Source: Actinomortierella ambigua (taxonomy: Eukaryota; Mortierellomycota; Mortierellomycetes; Mortierellales; Mortierellaceae). Taken from it: a stretch of 32,112 bases of DNA. The notes below the pieces were generated by a model. That model made no database searches. It was not told where the DNA came from and worked only from the letters and a program-made list of their open reading frames with translations. The DNA is taken from NCBI GenBank assembly GCA_016098155.1, contig JAAAJB010000414.1:1-32112 (forward strand). Direction: 5' to 3'. Below are positions 1 through 12,468 of the stretch, one piece after another. The translations under genes were made by a program, and so were the position numbers. Each line of letters opens with the position of its first letter. The first letter of the stretch is position 1.

Positions 1-440
1 CTTGCTCGGCTGCCTTGGTATACCACTTGACTGTCTCGACATCGCTCTGACCAACTCCTAGTCCTTGCTGGTACATCACTCCAAGGTTGAACTGTGCGTC
101 CGCATCCCCTTGCTCGGCTGCCTTGGTATACCACCTGACTGCCTCGACATCGCTCTGACCAACTCCTAGTCCTTGCTCGTACATCGCTCCAAGGTTGAAC
201 TGCGCGGGCGCATTCCCTTGCTCGGCTGCCTTGGTATACCACTCGACTGCCTCGACATCGCTCAAACCAACACCTCGTCCTTGCTGGTACATCACTCCAA
301 GGTTGAACTGCGCGTGCGCATCCCCTTGCTCGGCTGCCTTGGTATACCACTTGACTGTCTCGACATCGCTCTGACCAACACCTCGTCCTTGCTGGTACAT
401 CAATCCAAGGTTGAACTGCGCGTTCACATTCCCTTGCTCG
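1..440. repeat. 108-bp tandem DNA repeats encoding Sel1 repeats
   Basis: The sequence repeats every 108 bp (36 codons) with few differences between units, for example the recurring ggtataccac(t/c)tgactg and tccaaggttgaactg. Units farther from the edge (440-1000) keep the protein pattern but diverge in DNA. The edge-proximal units therefore look recently copied or homogenised by unequal crossing-over or gene conversion within the kinase gene. Confidence 0.9.
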
Positions 441-2068
441 GCTGCCTTGAAATGCCACTTTACTCCCTCAATGTCACTTTGATCGACCCCTTGTCCCCAT
501 ATGTACATATTTCCAAGGTTGAGCTGTGCTTCTGGATACCCTAGCTCGGCTGCCTTGGTGCACCACTTGGCAGCTTCGACATCGCTCTGTTCAACGCCCC
601 AACCAAGCGAGAACCATGTGGCTACCTTGACCTGCGCGTCAACCTGTCCACCCTCAGCTGCCATGTGGAACCATCGGAAGGCTTCGGCGTCATTTCGTTG
701 AGCGCCTAGTCCTTCTTCGTGTATCTCGCCCAGCTTGACTTGCGCCTTGATAACACCGTGCACAGCTGCTTTGCGGTACCATTTGACAGCTTCCACCTCG
801 CTGGCCTCCACGTCTTGGCCTTGTTCATACATCTCAGCGAGTGTGAGCTGTGCCGTAATGTTGCCACACCTTGCCGCCTCATGGTACCACCAGAGCGAAT
901 CTTCGACGCTCTTGTCGACCCCTCCTCCGCCATGACTGTAAAGCCAGGCGAGAAACAGCTGTGCATCGTTGTTACCTCGCTTGGCTGCCTGGCTAAAGTG
1001 TTGCACAACATTATCATCCGTCTGTGGGATACATCCTTTGCCCGCCTTGGCTTGAGTATCAGAGTGGGTATTGCCTTGCTTGCTGATAACACGGGCGGCC
1101 GTATCAGCATCATCATCATCGTCGCCGAGGCTGAATGTATTGGCGGTATCGTCGTCAGCTGTATCTTGTCGAACAATCTCTGGCACCAAGATCACCTCGC
1201 TCGCATGAGGGCGCTTGTCGGGGTCCTGGTGCCAGCAATGTTCGACATACTCGCGGTACTCGGTCGGTGTGTCCTGTGGCAATGTCTCACGATGACCACC
1301 CTTGACATGCAAGGCAATCAGTGCCCCATTGTCTTGACTCTTGTAGGGCTGTGTACAGTTGGCCGCCATCTCCCACATCACCACGCCTAGGGCATAGATG
1401 TCTGACTTTGTGGAATAGGCAGGCTTTTCCACATCAAAGAGCTCTGGTGCGAGCCACCTCAGTGTCCCCTTGAACCCTCCTTCAGACGATGTCGACGGGT
1501 TGTTGCTCATAGTGGACCGCATCTGGGCGAGCCCAAAGTCGGCCAACTTGGCTTCCATGTGTTTCGTAAGAAGCACATTGGCGCTCTTGAGGTCACGGTG
1601 GAGGACAGACTCTTGATGGATATACTCAAGCCCACGAGCAATTTCGTGAGCAATTCGTGTCTTGGTTTGCCAATCCATAGTGCTGCCTTTGATGGCCTTT
1701 GTGAGTGTGCCATTCTCGGCCAGCTCCATGAGGAGGTAGATGCGGTCCTCTTGCTCGTGAGTCCTGTAGAACTGGATGATGTTGCGGTGTTTGAGCTTCT
1801 GTAAGACCTTGATCTCCTTCTGGATGGCATAGTCGTGGAGATCTGAGCGTGAGACGTGGAATGACTTTGCAGCACATTGTTGGCATCCCCAGCGAGCCTC
1901 GTGAACAGATCCGAAGGCTCCTGTGCCGACAAGGTTTCCTAAAACCAGCATGGATTGTAGAGACGGCTAAGAGGCCGAGGGAGGGGGAGAGGACAGGAGT
2001 GAGGGTTAGTTAGTAGGTTGGTATCCACAGCAGGACAAGCAGATAATGATGCGATAGGTTCGTACCAT
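1..2068 (-). CDS. TKL-like protein kinase fused to Sel1 repeats (3' end beyond left edge)
   Basis: The minus strand is open from 1966 to the left edge, and the gene continues beyond it. A kinase domain comes first: glycine loop GTGAFGSV (about residues 15-22), the lysine of CAAK (35), catalytic HRDLKSANVL (from 124), DFG (144), GTLRWLAPELF and DIYALGVVMWEM. All key catalytic residues are present, so an active Ser/Thr or dual-specificity kinase is likely. An acidic linker follows, then Sel1-like repeats of 36 residues with the pattern KWYTKAAEQG..DAQFNLG.MY..G.GV; nine are complete and a tenth is cut by the edge. Such repeats form a superhelical protein-binding scaffold. I place the start ATG at 2066-2068, directly followed by an intron (1967-2065) with a strong pyrimidine-rich acceptor; the next in-frame ATG is at 1951. 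The target is unknown. The family call is firm and the exact start is not. Confidence 0.88.
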
Positions 2069-2453
2069 GGAGAGAACGTCTGATAGGCGTGACAAAAGTA
2101 GGGCTTGTATATGGAAAGGGATGGATGAGAACCTACAATCCGCGATGAGAAGATGTGATGATGATGGGAGTTTTCCTACCTAGGGGGTTTTTTTCGACCC
2201 TTGTTTGTGGCCGTTTTAAGCGCACAAGGTTGTGTGCGCAACATCGTTGTGTTTTACCCAAAAGACACCCCAAAGGTACGGACACAAGGACGCAGAATCC
2301 TTGCTCGGGTACCAGCGCGTACAATATGGAAGCTTTACCAAGGGCTCTGCCCCCAGGTGTGACTGTTTTTGACGTGTTGTTTTAGTACGCATAGGGCACT
2401 GGCTTTCACCAGAAGTCCATGCAAGTCGCACTTGCCTACATTCTTTGCCATCC
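2069..2453. promoter_or_regulatory. Divergent intergenic region between kinase/Sel1 gene and DNA2
   Basis: The two genes are transcribed away from each other, so this 385-bp stretch should hold both promoters. A TATA-like tatat lies at 2107-2112, about 40-45 bp upstream of the kinase start on the minus strand. A near-palindrome occurs at 2219-2238 (gcgcacaa, a short spacer, then ttgtgtgcgc). I see no convincing gene here; the short open frames are not supported by splice sites or protein similarity. Confidence 0.5.
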
Positions 2454-5400
2454 ATGAAGGACAAGAAAGGAGTAAAGGTTCGCTCTGTGTCCTCCACCAA
2501 GCTCACAAGCTCGAAGGCAACAGTAGGCGCGTCGAATACTCCAAGCGGCAGTCGCCTAACGTCCAGTCAGGGAGGTGCCATCCAGGTAGGCTGAGAGAAT
2601 GAGCAGCATGCATAGGTTAAAATAAACGCTAGTTGGTTCCACATACAGTAAATTCACCACCACCTACGGCGCTACTCTTGTTTTCGAAACTCTAGACGAA
2701 CCTCAATTCATTCTTTAGCAAAGTGGAGCCGGCCACTAATCTCCTCGACTTTTCTGCAAAGCCAGGCGCCCCCCTCAGAAGCCTCAATAGTGACCAGAAG
2801 AAAGATGTGCAGAGTCTGGCGAAGCCAAAGGTGTCTGCCGCTATAGCAGTGTCTTCGCCATCACTGCCAGCAAAGGGATCAAATGCAGCAGGGGCTAAGA
2901 CCGGAGCAACACACGCACCAACGAATCCAGCTGCATTCACTCATGGGCATCCCTCAAAGAATATCGATGTCGGAGATGCCAGAGGCCATGGGCGCCGCGT
3001 TGTAGCTAGGAACGAGTCGGCTATTGTGCAAAACAATACCTCTTCTGTTAAAGCTAGCTGGCCACAAACAAGTCGTCCAAGTACGTCCGGACCCTATTAG
3101 GCTGTGAAGGAGTGTATTTAAGGGCAGTATGGTCACGAAAAAACCATGCTAACCCATCATTCATGTTTCTCATTTCCTAGCTCCGTCCGATCTTCGACCT
3201 TCGAGCGCTCTGAATCAGGAAAACAAACGGGAATTCAAGTCAAATAACCCCATTGTCGTGTCATTATCGCCCGGACCACTCCCTATCTCCAACACGCCTT
3301 CTCCTGAACCTGAGGCCGTACCACAACCGACTGTCATAAACGTTGATGAATCGGCATCGGAGGAAGAGGACGTAAAAGCCAGAAGTTCTCTGAAGGCCAA
3401 GGCGTCGAGTGTACCAGCAGAATGCCAGCCAGCCTCAGTGCCAGCATCATCGTTATCGTCAGCAGAGCAGAAGACTTTGTCTTCGGCAGGTACCATCAAA
3501 AAACCATCAACGCCGAGGAAGGAGAGGGAGCAGTTGGTAGAGACCTTCAACGAACGATCCCCAGACGATTCTATTTACTGGGCTCGCACACCACCGACTG
3601 AGGCTCTGAAGAGAGTCAACCGACGGGTGACGCTCCAGTCTCGCGACGATGAGGTTGCTTCTATTTTGGCACGTCTCGACTCAAAATCTACTGGTGTTCA
3701 GCAGGTATGTATTTGGCCAGAACTTATGCCTCTGCTCTTGATATGAACGCAGAATTCATGTTTCTAATAGACGCACGATTTTTGTTAGGCTATTGCTCCG
3801 CGGCGGTCGAAAATGCTGGAGGTTTTGGAAAGGTTAGGTCAAAACAAGGAAGAGCCTTCCTCAAGTACATCTTCGACGGCGAGTAGACATGAAGGACCAT
3901 CATCATTATCCAGGCGTCGGCGGCGCCTGCTTGGAGATAAGACGCCAACGATTCCTAGCCCACTGTCACCTAATCGGATACCACAGGATCAAGTCCGCAG
4001 GATGGTTGCACAACTCAGCTCTGGCTCCAGCTATTCTGAAGATCCTCACGATACAGAAGATTCGGGTACAGACTCCACTGGGAGATCGCGGACACGGCGT
4101 GGACGAGCACCCGACGTACGGATGAATACCATCGAGGTTAGCAGTGGATCTGGCAGTAATACAACTGGGCGAGTTTCCACGTCTCAGATGCCTCAGGCTT
4201 CAGGAGTCAGCACCAAGAACAGCCCACTCAAGACGCCAACCCGCGCGGCTCAAATAGCCGACAGCATGAGCAGCCACCCTCCTGTGGTATCATCGCCTGG
4301 CGAATACGATCAGCTATTGGATGACATGGAGATGGACGAAGAGATGCTCGAGGCATTGACTCAGTACGAGCTCGAGCTGGCAGCGCCGTCATCGTCGGCG
4401 ACGACTCTCACCTCAAGTAGCAGTGCGACATCAACAATTTCATCAGCAGGATCTTCCACGGTATCCAGTTGTCCAAGATCATCTTCCAACGGGAGCACAA
4501 CATCGATCCAGGGATCTGTCTCTCATCTCCAGCTCCATACATCTAGGAAGGGCTCTTCGGGGGGAATATCGGCACCAGAGGCGACTGCATTGCCACCAAA
4601 GACTCCGGGCCCTGTTAAGGTTGCAGACGACGACTTCGATGAGTTTGGGGACCTTGGGGACGATTTTGATTTTGAAGAGGAGGATCTCACAACACCCATG
4701 CGGCAAAAGGACAAATACCTACGATTCAGAGTGGTAGGGGTTGACGATAGCCCTAGCTCAGCAGCCAATCCGGCTCTTGGACGATGCAAGGTATGAATGA
4801 ATTTGCTGTTTGATACCTTCCTCCAGGGCCCCTACTACTATAATATCACAGCCTTCATTCTTAACCGTCTGATTATCATGCTTTTTGAAACTCTGGCGCC
4901 CGACTCTTATAGATTCTAGTTGCGCAAGAGCAGGGCAACACTACCGAACATACAGTCCATCTCTACGGCCTGTGGGCAGATACATGTGTTTCATCAGGAG
5001 ATACGATCCATGTTGTGGACTCAAAGGTTGTTTCTGCAGGAGTGTACCACATCACCAACGAGCAAGGTTATATAATTGTTCGCCCAGACAACCTTGTATC
5101 AACGTCGGTGTTGTCCGAGAGCTTCACCTGTCTCCGCAAATCTGTGCTCAACACACGTGTGACAGGGTCATACGACCTCACGGTGCCACTCGTCCATGGA
5201 AACATACTGCACGAGCTCTTTCAGGCGTGTTTGTGCGCGGGCAATTTCTCGACGTCATTTATCCAAGAAAAGATTGGTGAGCTGGCGCGCGAATTTGTTC
5301 GGGACTTGGCTTTGATTGGCGAGACAGTCGACACAGCGAAAGTAGCGTTGGAGGAGATGCGGTTGCCCATGCAGGCATGGGCCAATCGTTATGTGCGACC

Positions 5401-8400
5401 GACACCAGCCAAGGATGGGACGGTGCAGGATTCGAATACCCAGTTCTCGGGCAGTGTCGGCGGACGGACGCTGTGCATCAACAAAGTGCTGGATGTCGAA
5501 GAAAACATTTGGTCGCCCATGTTTGGCTTGAAGGGAAAGATTGATGCGTCGGTTCAAGTGAGGGTCATGGGAAATCAAGGCGAGATGCAAACATTGACGG
5601 TGCCTTTTGAGCTCAAGACTGGCCGCAGCTCGCATGTTATGGCCCACCGTGCTCAGACGATTCTTTACACCTTGTTGATGACAGACCGCTATGGTAAGAA
5701 AAACTTTTAATCACTCCCTCCCCCCTTATTTTAGAATGCCGTAATGATGCCCTCCGCGCGATCAACCTAATGTTTCCTTATCCTTTTTCTTTCCCAAATA
5801 GGGGTGGATGTTAAGTATGGTCTGCTCTTCTACTTGAAGACAGGAGACTTTATCCGGGTGCCAGCCGTGAGGGATGAGGTGCGGGCGATCATGATGCAGA
5901 GGAACGAGATGGCCCTGTATGATGACACACGAGTCGATTTACCGCCAATGATCAAGAGGGAGCGCACGTGTCGGTATTGCTTTTCGATCTCGACTTGCAC
6001 TGTCATGCACAAACTGACAGAACATGGTACAGCTGTGACAGCGGGCATGGGCGACGACCATGCCGTCTTTGACGACAAGACTAGCCATCTATCAGAAGTA
6101 CATGCCGAATTTTATAAGAAGTGGGACGAAATGTTGACGCTCGAGCAAGGCGGCATGTTTCGCTTCCGCAGCTTGATCTGGTCTGTTCTCGCCCAGGAGA
6201 GACAAGCCCAGGGACAGTGTTTCAGTAAAATGGTCTTACTGGATCCAGAAGAGCGGGAGAGACGAGGATCGATGCTACCGTCCATGGAAAACAAGTTTGG
6301 TCGGCATCGATACCGATTCGGGACTTCGCTCTCCTCGCATCCCCTCCAGGATCTCAGCCAGCCACACCTATCACAACAGCGGCCGTCATTGCTCCACTCC
6401 AGCATTACAGTCGGTGACCCGATTGTGGTATCGTCTGAGAATGGGCATTATGCGTTGGCCGTCGGGTTTGTCCTCGAGTTGTCGCTGAACGAGGTGGTTG
6501 TTGGCCTGGATCGACCGTTGCTGGGTCCGCCTATGCCATTGGACGGGTTCGATACGACGAGGAACCAGGTTTATCGTGGGTTGATGGAGATCTCGGAGGA
6601 GAGCCAAACCCAACTGGCGGCAGCGAACGACTACTACATGCACGTTGAGCGGAACAAGGTCACGTTCAGGATCGATCGTGATGAAATGTCAGCTGGGTTG
6701 GCGCGTATCCGCAACAACATTGTGACGCTGTTCCGGTCCAACGAGGATGACGGCGATTGGAAGCGGCGAGGGTTGATTGTCGACCTAGAGCCACCAAAGT
6801 TTTTCTCAGATGCTAAAGTGTCGCATGTCATTGGAGCGGAGGACGCTGCACAGCTGAATAGTGATCAGATCCACGCGGTTGAAAAGGTGATGGCGGCTCA
6901 AGACTATGCGCTCATCTTGGGCATGCCCGGCACAGGCAAGACGACGACCATTACACAGATCATCAAGACGTTGGTTGCGCAGGGAAAGTCGGTGCTTTTG
7001 ACGTCATATACCCATTCGGCGGTCGACAATGTATTGCTCAAGCTCAGAGGCGCTGTGGATTTTGTCCGCCTGGGCAATGTGGATCGGGTACGTACTCTTC
7101 AATAGCACGTTATTCCCTGCTGACATATCATTTGTGCCAGGCATGGATTGGTATTATCATGTGTCTGATTGTTCTTCTCTTTTATGGCATCTAGGTGGAT
7201 CATGGCATTCGTGAGTTTGTTCCCGACTTTTCACGCCCACCGCTAAATACCATCGAGGCAATTAACCGATTCTATGACAGTTGCCAGGTCGTAGGAACGA
7301 CATGTCTCGGCATTGGAGAGTAAGCTATTTTTTTTGAGGACGCAGTTGTTCGAGCAGCGCGATTGTTCTCAGCTTGCTAACACTTACATTGGCTTCATTT
7401 TCTCATACCAACAACAACATAGCCCGATGTTTGCCAAGAAGCGATTTGATTACTGCATTGTGGATGAGGCTTCACAGATCACTCTACCTGTCTGCCTTGG
7501 CCCTATTCGACTCGCCAATGTCTTTGTTCTTGTTGGCGATCACCATCAACTTTCGCCTCTGGTAACACAGGATAGCTTGTGGGACAGAGAACTGGTCTGC
7601 AAGGCGTGTCATGAAGAAGCATGGGATAGTTCTTAACAGCCCCTGGTCTATTCCCACCACTATTTTAATAGGTCAAGAACCCAGAAGCAAAGAGCAAGGG
7701 ATTTGATGTGAGTTTGTTTAAGCTGCTTTCAGACAAGTATCCGGAGGCGGTGGCGAGTCTGACTCACCAGTATCGTATGAACGAGGACATTATGCACCTT
7801 TCCAACTCGCTCATTTATGCGGACAAACTGCAGTGCGCGACAGAGGCCGTGGCCAAGAGTCGACTGACTATCCCTCACTTGGAACGGGGACTTACGCAGT
7901 GTCACCTTACAACTGTGGCGTCCAAGTCACCCACCCAGGGCCCTGTCGATAGCCGCCATCGATGCCCGCGATCTCACGACCGAGGACAGCAACAGCAGAC
8001 GAAGGGTGCATGTTGGTTGGCCACAGTTTTGGACCCATCTCGGTCGGTGGTATTCGTGGACACGGATGCGATTCCGGCACGTGAAGTCCGGTTTGGAGAG
8101 CTGGTCCAGAACCCGATTGAAGCACAGCTTGTGGTAGAGTTGACGGAGGCGCTGATCCGAGGTGGGATCGCCGAGCAAGACATTGGCATTATCTCAGTGT
8201 ATCGCGCACAGCTCAAAGTGCTCTCGAGGCTGTTTAAGACCTCTCGTCGAGGGACGGCGTCGCAGCAGCAGCGTTCACACAGGAACATGGACATTCAAAC
8301 AGTCGACCGGTACCAGGGCACGGACAAGGACTGTGTGATCATCTCATTGGTGCGCTCGAATGTCGACCAGGCAGTAGGCGAGCTGCTGAAAGACTGGCGG

Positions 8401-8865
8401 CGAATCAACGTGGCGTTTACGCGCGCCAAAAAGAAGCTGGTGGTGTTTGGGTCGCGATCGACTCTGCAGGGCTCGCCTATCTTTGAAAAGTTCCTCAAGG
8501 TGATGGAGGAGCAGGAATGGGTCTTGACACTTCCGGCGATGGCGCAAGAACACCACCCGGGCCTTCTAACGGTTCAACAGAGCGCTATTGCGGCACAATC
8601 GTTCCATCACACTGCGTCGCGACTTGAGCTCATAGACGAGGACGAAGGCGAAGACGACACCCTTGTGAACGCCAACCATAACCAAGAAAATAGGCCACCA
8701 CTACCACTACCACCACCACCGCAAGCTCTCTTGGGCAAGCGACCACAGCAGGGCGAGGGAAGAGATGCCGAGACTACACGACGGGCGAAGGTGTTCCATG
8801 CATCGGCAGAAGTGGTGACCAAGCGACACCCTGTGGTGCGCCACCTTCTCGACGACCTCCCGTAG
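2454..8865 (+). CDS. DNA2: DNA replication ATP-dependent helicase/nuclease DNA2
   Basis: DNA2 trims long Okazaki flaps and resects DNA ends, acting with RPA and FEN1 in the nucleus. Nine exons fit: 2454-2585, 2696-3080, 3181-3704, 3789-4790, 4913-5693, 5802-7087, 7195-7319, 7423-7561, 7672-8865. They total 5568 nt (1855 aa), longer than the yeast protein because of a low-complexity N-terminal region of about 650 residues. The RecB-like nuclease shows D892 and the ELKTG motif (E914, K916). Iron-sulphur cysteines are C754 and C998/C1001/C1007 ([10 protein letters not shown]). The SF1 helicase has Walker A GMPGTGKT (1315-1322), [16 protein letters not shown] (about 1426), [23 protein letters not shown] and [10 protein letters not shown]. 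All catalytic residues are present. The N-terminus carries a PIP-box-like QTNLNSFF (44-51) and acidic stretches. The identification is firm; N-terminal exon boundaries are somewhat less so. Confidence 0.96.
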
Positions 8866-9090
8866 ACAACCTGTTGGGAGGCATAGTTGTACCTGAACAT
8901 AATAATCTGCATTAAACTTTCACGTGCCCCTCCCATTGTCGCTCTTGGATCTTACTGGCCCCCCTCTTTCTCCACGCACACCCACCCCACGGGCAACGCT
9001 TTTTTTTGTGTGTGTCGGATCGCCTTTCTTTTTTTCTTTTCTTCTTTGCTTCTTCCCCACTCCACCCTCCAACAACCAACCTCCACAACC

Positions 9091-10603
9091 ATGGCCAACG
9101 TTTTCATCATTGCTGCCAAGCGCACTCCCTTTGGCGCCTTCGGTATGGGCTCTTCCTTCTCTTTCCCTCTCCCGCGTGCACGTCTCTCCCTCACCAACGT
9201 GGGCTATTCGTGTCTCAGCACTGTTGCCATGAAGATCACCCAGCATGGAAAGGATGAATGGATGACTAATGCATCCCCTCTTTGTCATTTCAACCCGACC
9301 CCATTCTTGATATAGGTGGCAAGCTCAAGGACTACACTGCTGCCGAGCTGGGAGCCTTTGCCTCGAAGGCGGCGCTGGCGGATGTGGGCAAGGAGGTGCC
9401 CATCGACTCTGTGATTGTTGGTAACGTGGCCCAGTCGGATGCTGCTGGTGCGTACCTGGCGCGCCATGTTGGTCTGCGCTCGGGTCTGGACATCTCTGTC
9501 CCAGCCCTGACCGTGAACCGTCTGTGTGGTTCGGGTTTCCAGTCGATCATCAACGCCACTCATGAGATCAAGGTCGGCGACGCCAACATTGTCTTGACGG
9601 GAGGCTCCGAGTCCATGTCGCTCTCCCCTTATGCCCTGCGCAACGTCCGCTGGGGCACCCGCTTCGGCGTCGATCTCAAGCTCGAGGATACCTTGGCTGC
9701 TGCGCTCGTCGACCGCTTCCCCAAGGAGACCCCCATGGCGATCACGGCCGAGAACCTGGCTGTCAAGTACGGTCTTACTCGCCAGCAGTGCGATGAGTAT
9801 GCTCTCTCGTCGCAGCAGCGCTGGGCTGCTGGTAAGTCCCTTTTTTTTAGGCATTATTGTTTTTTTTTTCTCACAGTGTCCTTCTCTTTTCTACTCCTCT
9901 TTCAAGCTTTCCCCGCAAACTTTCGTTTGTCTAAAAATGCTAAACACCCACATGAAAATCTTTTCTTTTTTTTCATAAACCTTTTTTAGCTCACAAGGCT
10001 GGTCGCTTCAACGCTGAGATTGTCCCTGTCGAGTACAAGGTCAAGAAGGCGACGGAGGTCCTGTCCCACGATGAGCATCCTCGTCCCAACACCACGATCG
10101 AGAATCTTGCCAAGCTTCCCCCTGTGTTCAAGAAGGAGGGCACCGTCTCGGCCGGCAACGCCTCGGGAATCTCTGACGGTGCCGGTGCCGTCATCGTCGC
10201 CTCGGAGCAGGCCGTCAAGGAGCACGGTCTGAAGCCCCTGGCCAAGGTGGTGTCGTACCATGTGACGGCCGTCGACCCCTCGATCATGGGTATTGGTCCC
10301 GTTACGGCGATCCAGGGTGCGCTGAAGAAGGCTGGTCTGCAGCTCAAGGACATGGATCTGGTCGAGGTCAACGAGGCCTTTGCTGCTCAGTACTTGGCTT
10401 GTGAGAAGGAGCTGGGTCTTGACCGCTCCAAGACCAACACCAACGGTGGTGCCATTGCCCTCGGCCATCCCTTGGGTGCTTCTGGCTCGCGTATCATCGC
10501 TCACTTGACCCATGAGCTCCAGCGTACCCAGGGCAAGTACGCCATTGGCTCGGCCTGCATTGGCGGTGGTCAGGGTATTGCCATCGTCTTGGAGCGCTGC
10601 TAA
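9091..10603 (+). CDS. ACAA2: 3-ketoacyl-CoA thiolase, ACAA2 type
   Basis: The enzyme cleaves 3-ketoacyl-CoA with CoA to give acetyl-CoA and a shortened acyl-CoA, the last step of beta-oxidation. Exons are 9091-9142, 9316-9831 and 9990-10603, giving 393 aa, close to the 397 of human ACAA2. Visible motifs: AAKRTPFGAFGGKLKD at the N-terminus, nucleophile C88 in NRLCGSGFQS, GGSESMS, NEAFAAQY, GGAIALGHPLGASGS with H349, and C379 in CIGGGQG. All three catalytic residues are intact. Like mammalian ACAA2 it lacks an obvious long cleavable presequence; mitochondrial location is inferred from the subfamily. The pyrimidine-rich leader, start context and biased codon use suggest strong expression. The 3' end of this gene was copied to 14990-15046 by the tandem duplication that starts inside its last exon. 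Confidence 0.95.
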
Positions 10604-11050
10604 ACGCTCTTTCTTTTTTTTTTCCCGTCTGATCGAGTTCTTACTTCTCCCTCCTCCTTAAAAATACGATCTGTGTACCATATTTTCTTCTCTCCCTTCG
10701 TCTTAGAGCCTCCAAAATGAGGCACGGATGCTGAATAAAGCCTCTAATGAAGGGTAGCAACTACATGGGTCCTCAGCCGAGCTCATTGGATAGGAGAAGC
10801 TTCTTATCAGCCGACATACTAGAAGAAGAATTGCGGGCGTTTGTCATAGGTAGACAGTGCTAGCTAGTGACATGCCTGTCAAGCTGCCTTTGACACTTTA
10901 GCTTCTGGCAAGGAGGGAACGCACGCAGGAATCTGTGCTAGTTGCGTGGGTCTGCAGACCGGGCTAAGATATGACAGTGGTCGCCTGAGTGGTAGATAAC
11001 CAACCATGACTGATGGAGGCCGGTCTCAAGTGTATTGTTAACATTCTCAA
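10604..11050. other. Intergenic region after thiolase; no gene seen
   Basis: After the thiolase 3' UTR there is no supported coding frame, and I could not align this stretch to the corresponding part of the second duplication unit. It was probably replaced or deleted in one copy after the duplication. Confidence 0.5.
10734..10739 (+). terminator. Possible polyadenylation signal of the thiolase gene
   Basis: An aataaa hexamer lies about 130 bp after the thiolase stop codon. Position and orientation fit a polyadenylation signal, but fungal signals are loose. Confidence 0.4.
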
Positions 11051-11499
11051 GATAGAGATTGGAAGTTACGAAACGCGACGTACTTGACACTCGCTGGGCT
11101 GAAGGAGTCACTTTTTCCTATTCTTATTATTCGTTTTGTTCGTCTGACAGGCCAAACGGACATAGACCTGGTGACTTTTGAATTTTATATAACTACATAC
11201 TCCATTAATATCGCAAACCTCTCCAGAGCTGCCAGCAGTGCAGCTGACTGCCTTTTCTATGTTTGGCGCACGCATGGGGTCACGGTATGTTGGCGCAATG
11301 CAGTATGTTGGCGCATTACGGTGTGTACATGGTCCTTTTCCCTTTCATGCTCAAGGGCCAGCACAGTGCGAGGGTATTTTTATCCTAGCGATTGGTATGA
11401 GTGCACTCCAGCGTACTGTTGCTTTACCCACAATCCTTCTTTCGCCCTGGTACAAAAAGTACCATAGTTATTTCTTAGTCTTCATGTTGCTGTACGTAC

Positions 11500-11960
11500 G
11501 TAGTACAGTCTTTGCGTCATGGCAGAAAACCATATCCTCAATAGACTAGCATCACCTCCAGGACGGATACGTTTCTTTGACATGACCTGTGCTACACTAA
11601 ACAGATGCTTGCTCTCCACCGACGACGCTTGAACGAAGAGGTACTACACTCTTGCAAGGTGAACAAGCGTAGGATACTCCTGGTGATGTGCCTTGCACCA
11701 CCGCAAGACACCCCCAATCGAATACCTCAGCCGAAGTACCGGTCCAACTCATCCTCTTTTGGTACGCCTCCTTTGATTTGCTGGTACTCCATTCGCTTCG
11801 GAAGTCACGCCATCCACATATCCTTGATTGTTGCTACCACTGCTTGCATTTTCGTCGTCATCGCCTTTGCCGTCACTTGAAGTGGTGCAAAAGTCGAGTA
11901 GTCTTGGCCAATTCTTTGGCGAACTCGCGTCGCAATGTGCCATGTCATTAGCCAATGAGA
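11500..11960 (-). pseudogene. hAT-family transposase C-terminal relic, copy 1
   Basis: Read on the minus strand in successive frames, this stretch shows DELDRYFG, then VLRWCKAHHQEYPTLVHLAR, and then ASVESKHLFSVAQVMSKKR followed by GGDASLLRIWFSAMTQ. This order matches the C-terminal dimerisation domain of hAT transposases (family pattern: W...EYP.L..LAR.YL...ASS..SER.FS......KR..L). An in-frame stop after LARV and at least one frameshift show it is dead. The N-terminal DDE and BED-finger parts are not visible, and I could not define terminal repeats. The same relic lies at 16490-16945, so the insertion predates the tandem duplication. Confidence 0.8.
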
Positions 11961-12468
11961 AACAGGTTTTAATCCGCAGAACGCTTACAACCTCAACCCG
12001 AAGCCGGAAGGGTACTAGGCACACTAGGCGCGTGTACACGGATTAATAACTTGACCTTCCAAGGATTAACAAAGCCATGTCTACGATATTTCGGATTACG
12101 GCAATAAGCAAGTATTCTGCCTGGACTCCATCTACAGCCCTAGAAAAGACCAAAATGGCTTCTCAAATCATACAAAAACGGCAAAAATCAGATAAAAACA
12201 GCCAAGACACAAAAGACGCAGAGCATACTGACAAACGTCCAAGCCCACTGGTATACCATGATACGATAGTGACACTACACGAACTTGCGTACCGGGTGTG
12301 CGACAGTACCGGTGCTAATCACTGTTTCAACCTCTCTTCCTTCCCTTTCCCGCCAACGGTGGTGTATAAAAAGTCAACAGACGGCTCCTACATTTGCACC
12401 CCAACAGCCCTCTCTTATTCCCCTTATCCAAGCGACAACCCCCTCCCCTCCAAAAAAAAAAAGACTCA
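11961..12468 (+). promoter_or_regulatory. 5' flank and promoter of CVNH gene 1
   Basis: A TATAAA box lies at 12365-12370, about 100 bp before the ATG, followed by a C/T-rich leader and an A-run just before the start. The flank from about 12060 to the ATG is clearly similar to 16990-17390 in the second unit, which suggests that both lectin genes kept their promoter. Confidence 0.65.

Noticed and set aside
1..440. Regular short-period repeats that could suggest a CRISPR-like array
   Set aside because: The whole 108-bp unit repeats with no variable spacers, and it translates to Sel1 repeats within a eukaryotic gene.
7562..7671. Extension of the DNA2 exon through [13 protein letters not shown]
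   Set aside because: The frame reaches a stop, while splicing gtaaca...aatag restores the conserved helicase alignment ([14 protein letters not shown]).
9285..9854. Long minus-strand open frame (189 codons) over the thiolase exon
   Set aside because: It is antisense to strongly conserved thiolase coding sequence; its openness follows from biased codon use on the other strand.
11749..12039. 96-codon minus-strand frame read as a separate small gene
   Set aside because: It overlaps the hAT relic and is frameshifted relative to the second copy.
11235..12322. Complete hAT element bounded by CAGTG-like ends
   Set aside because: The candidate ends share only five bases and are not kept in the second copy, so no terminal repeats can be claimed.
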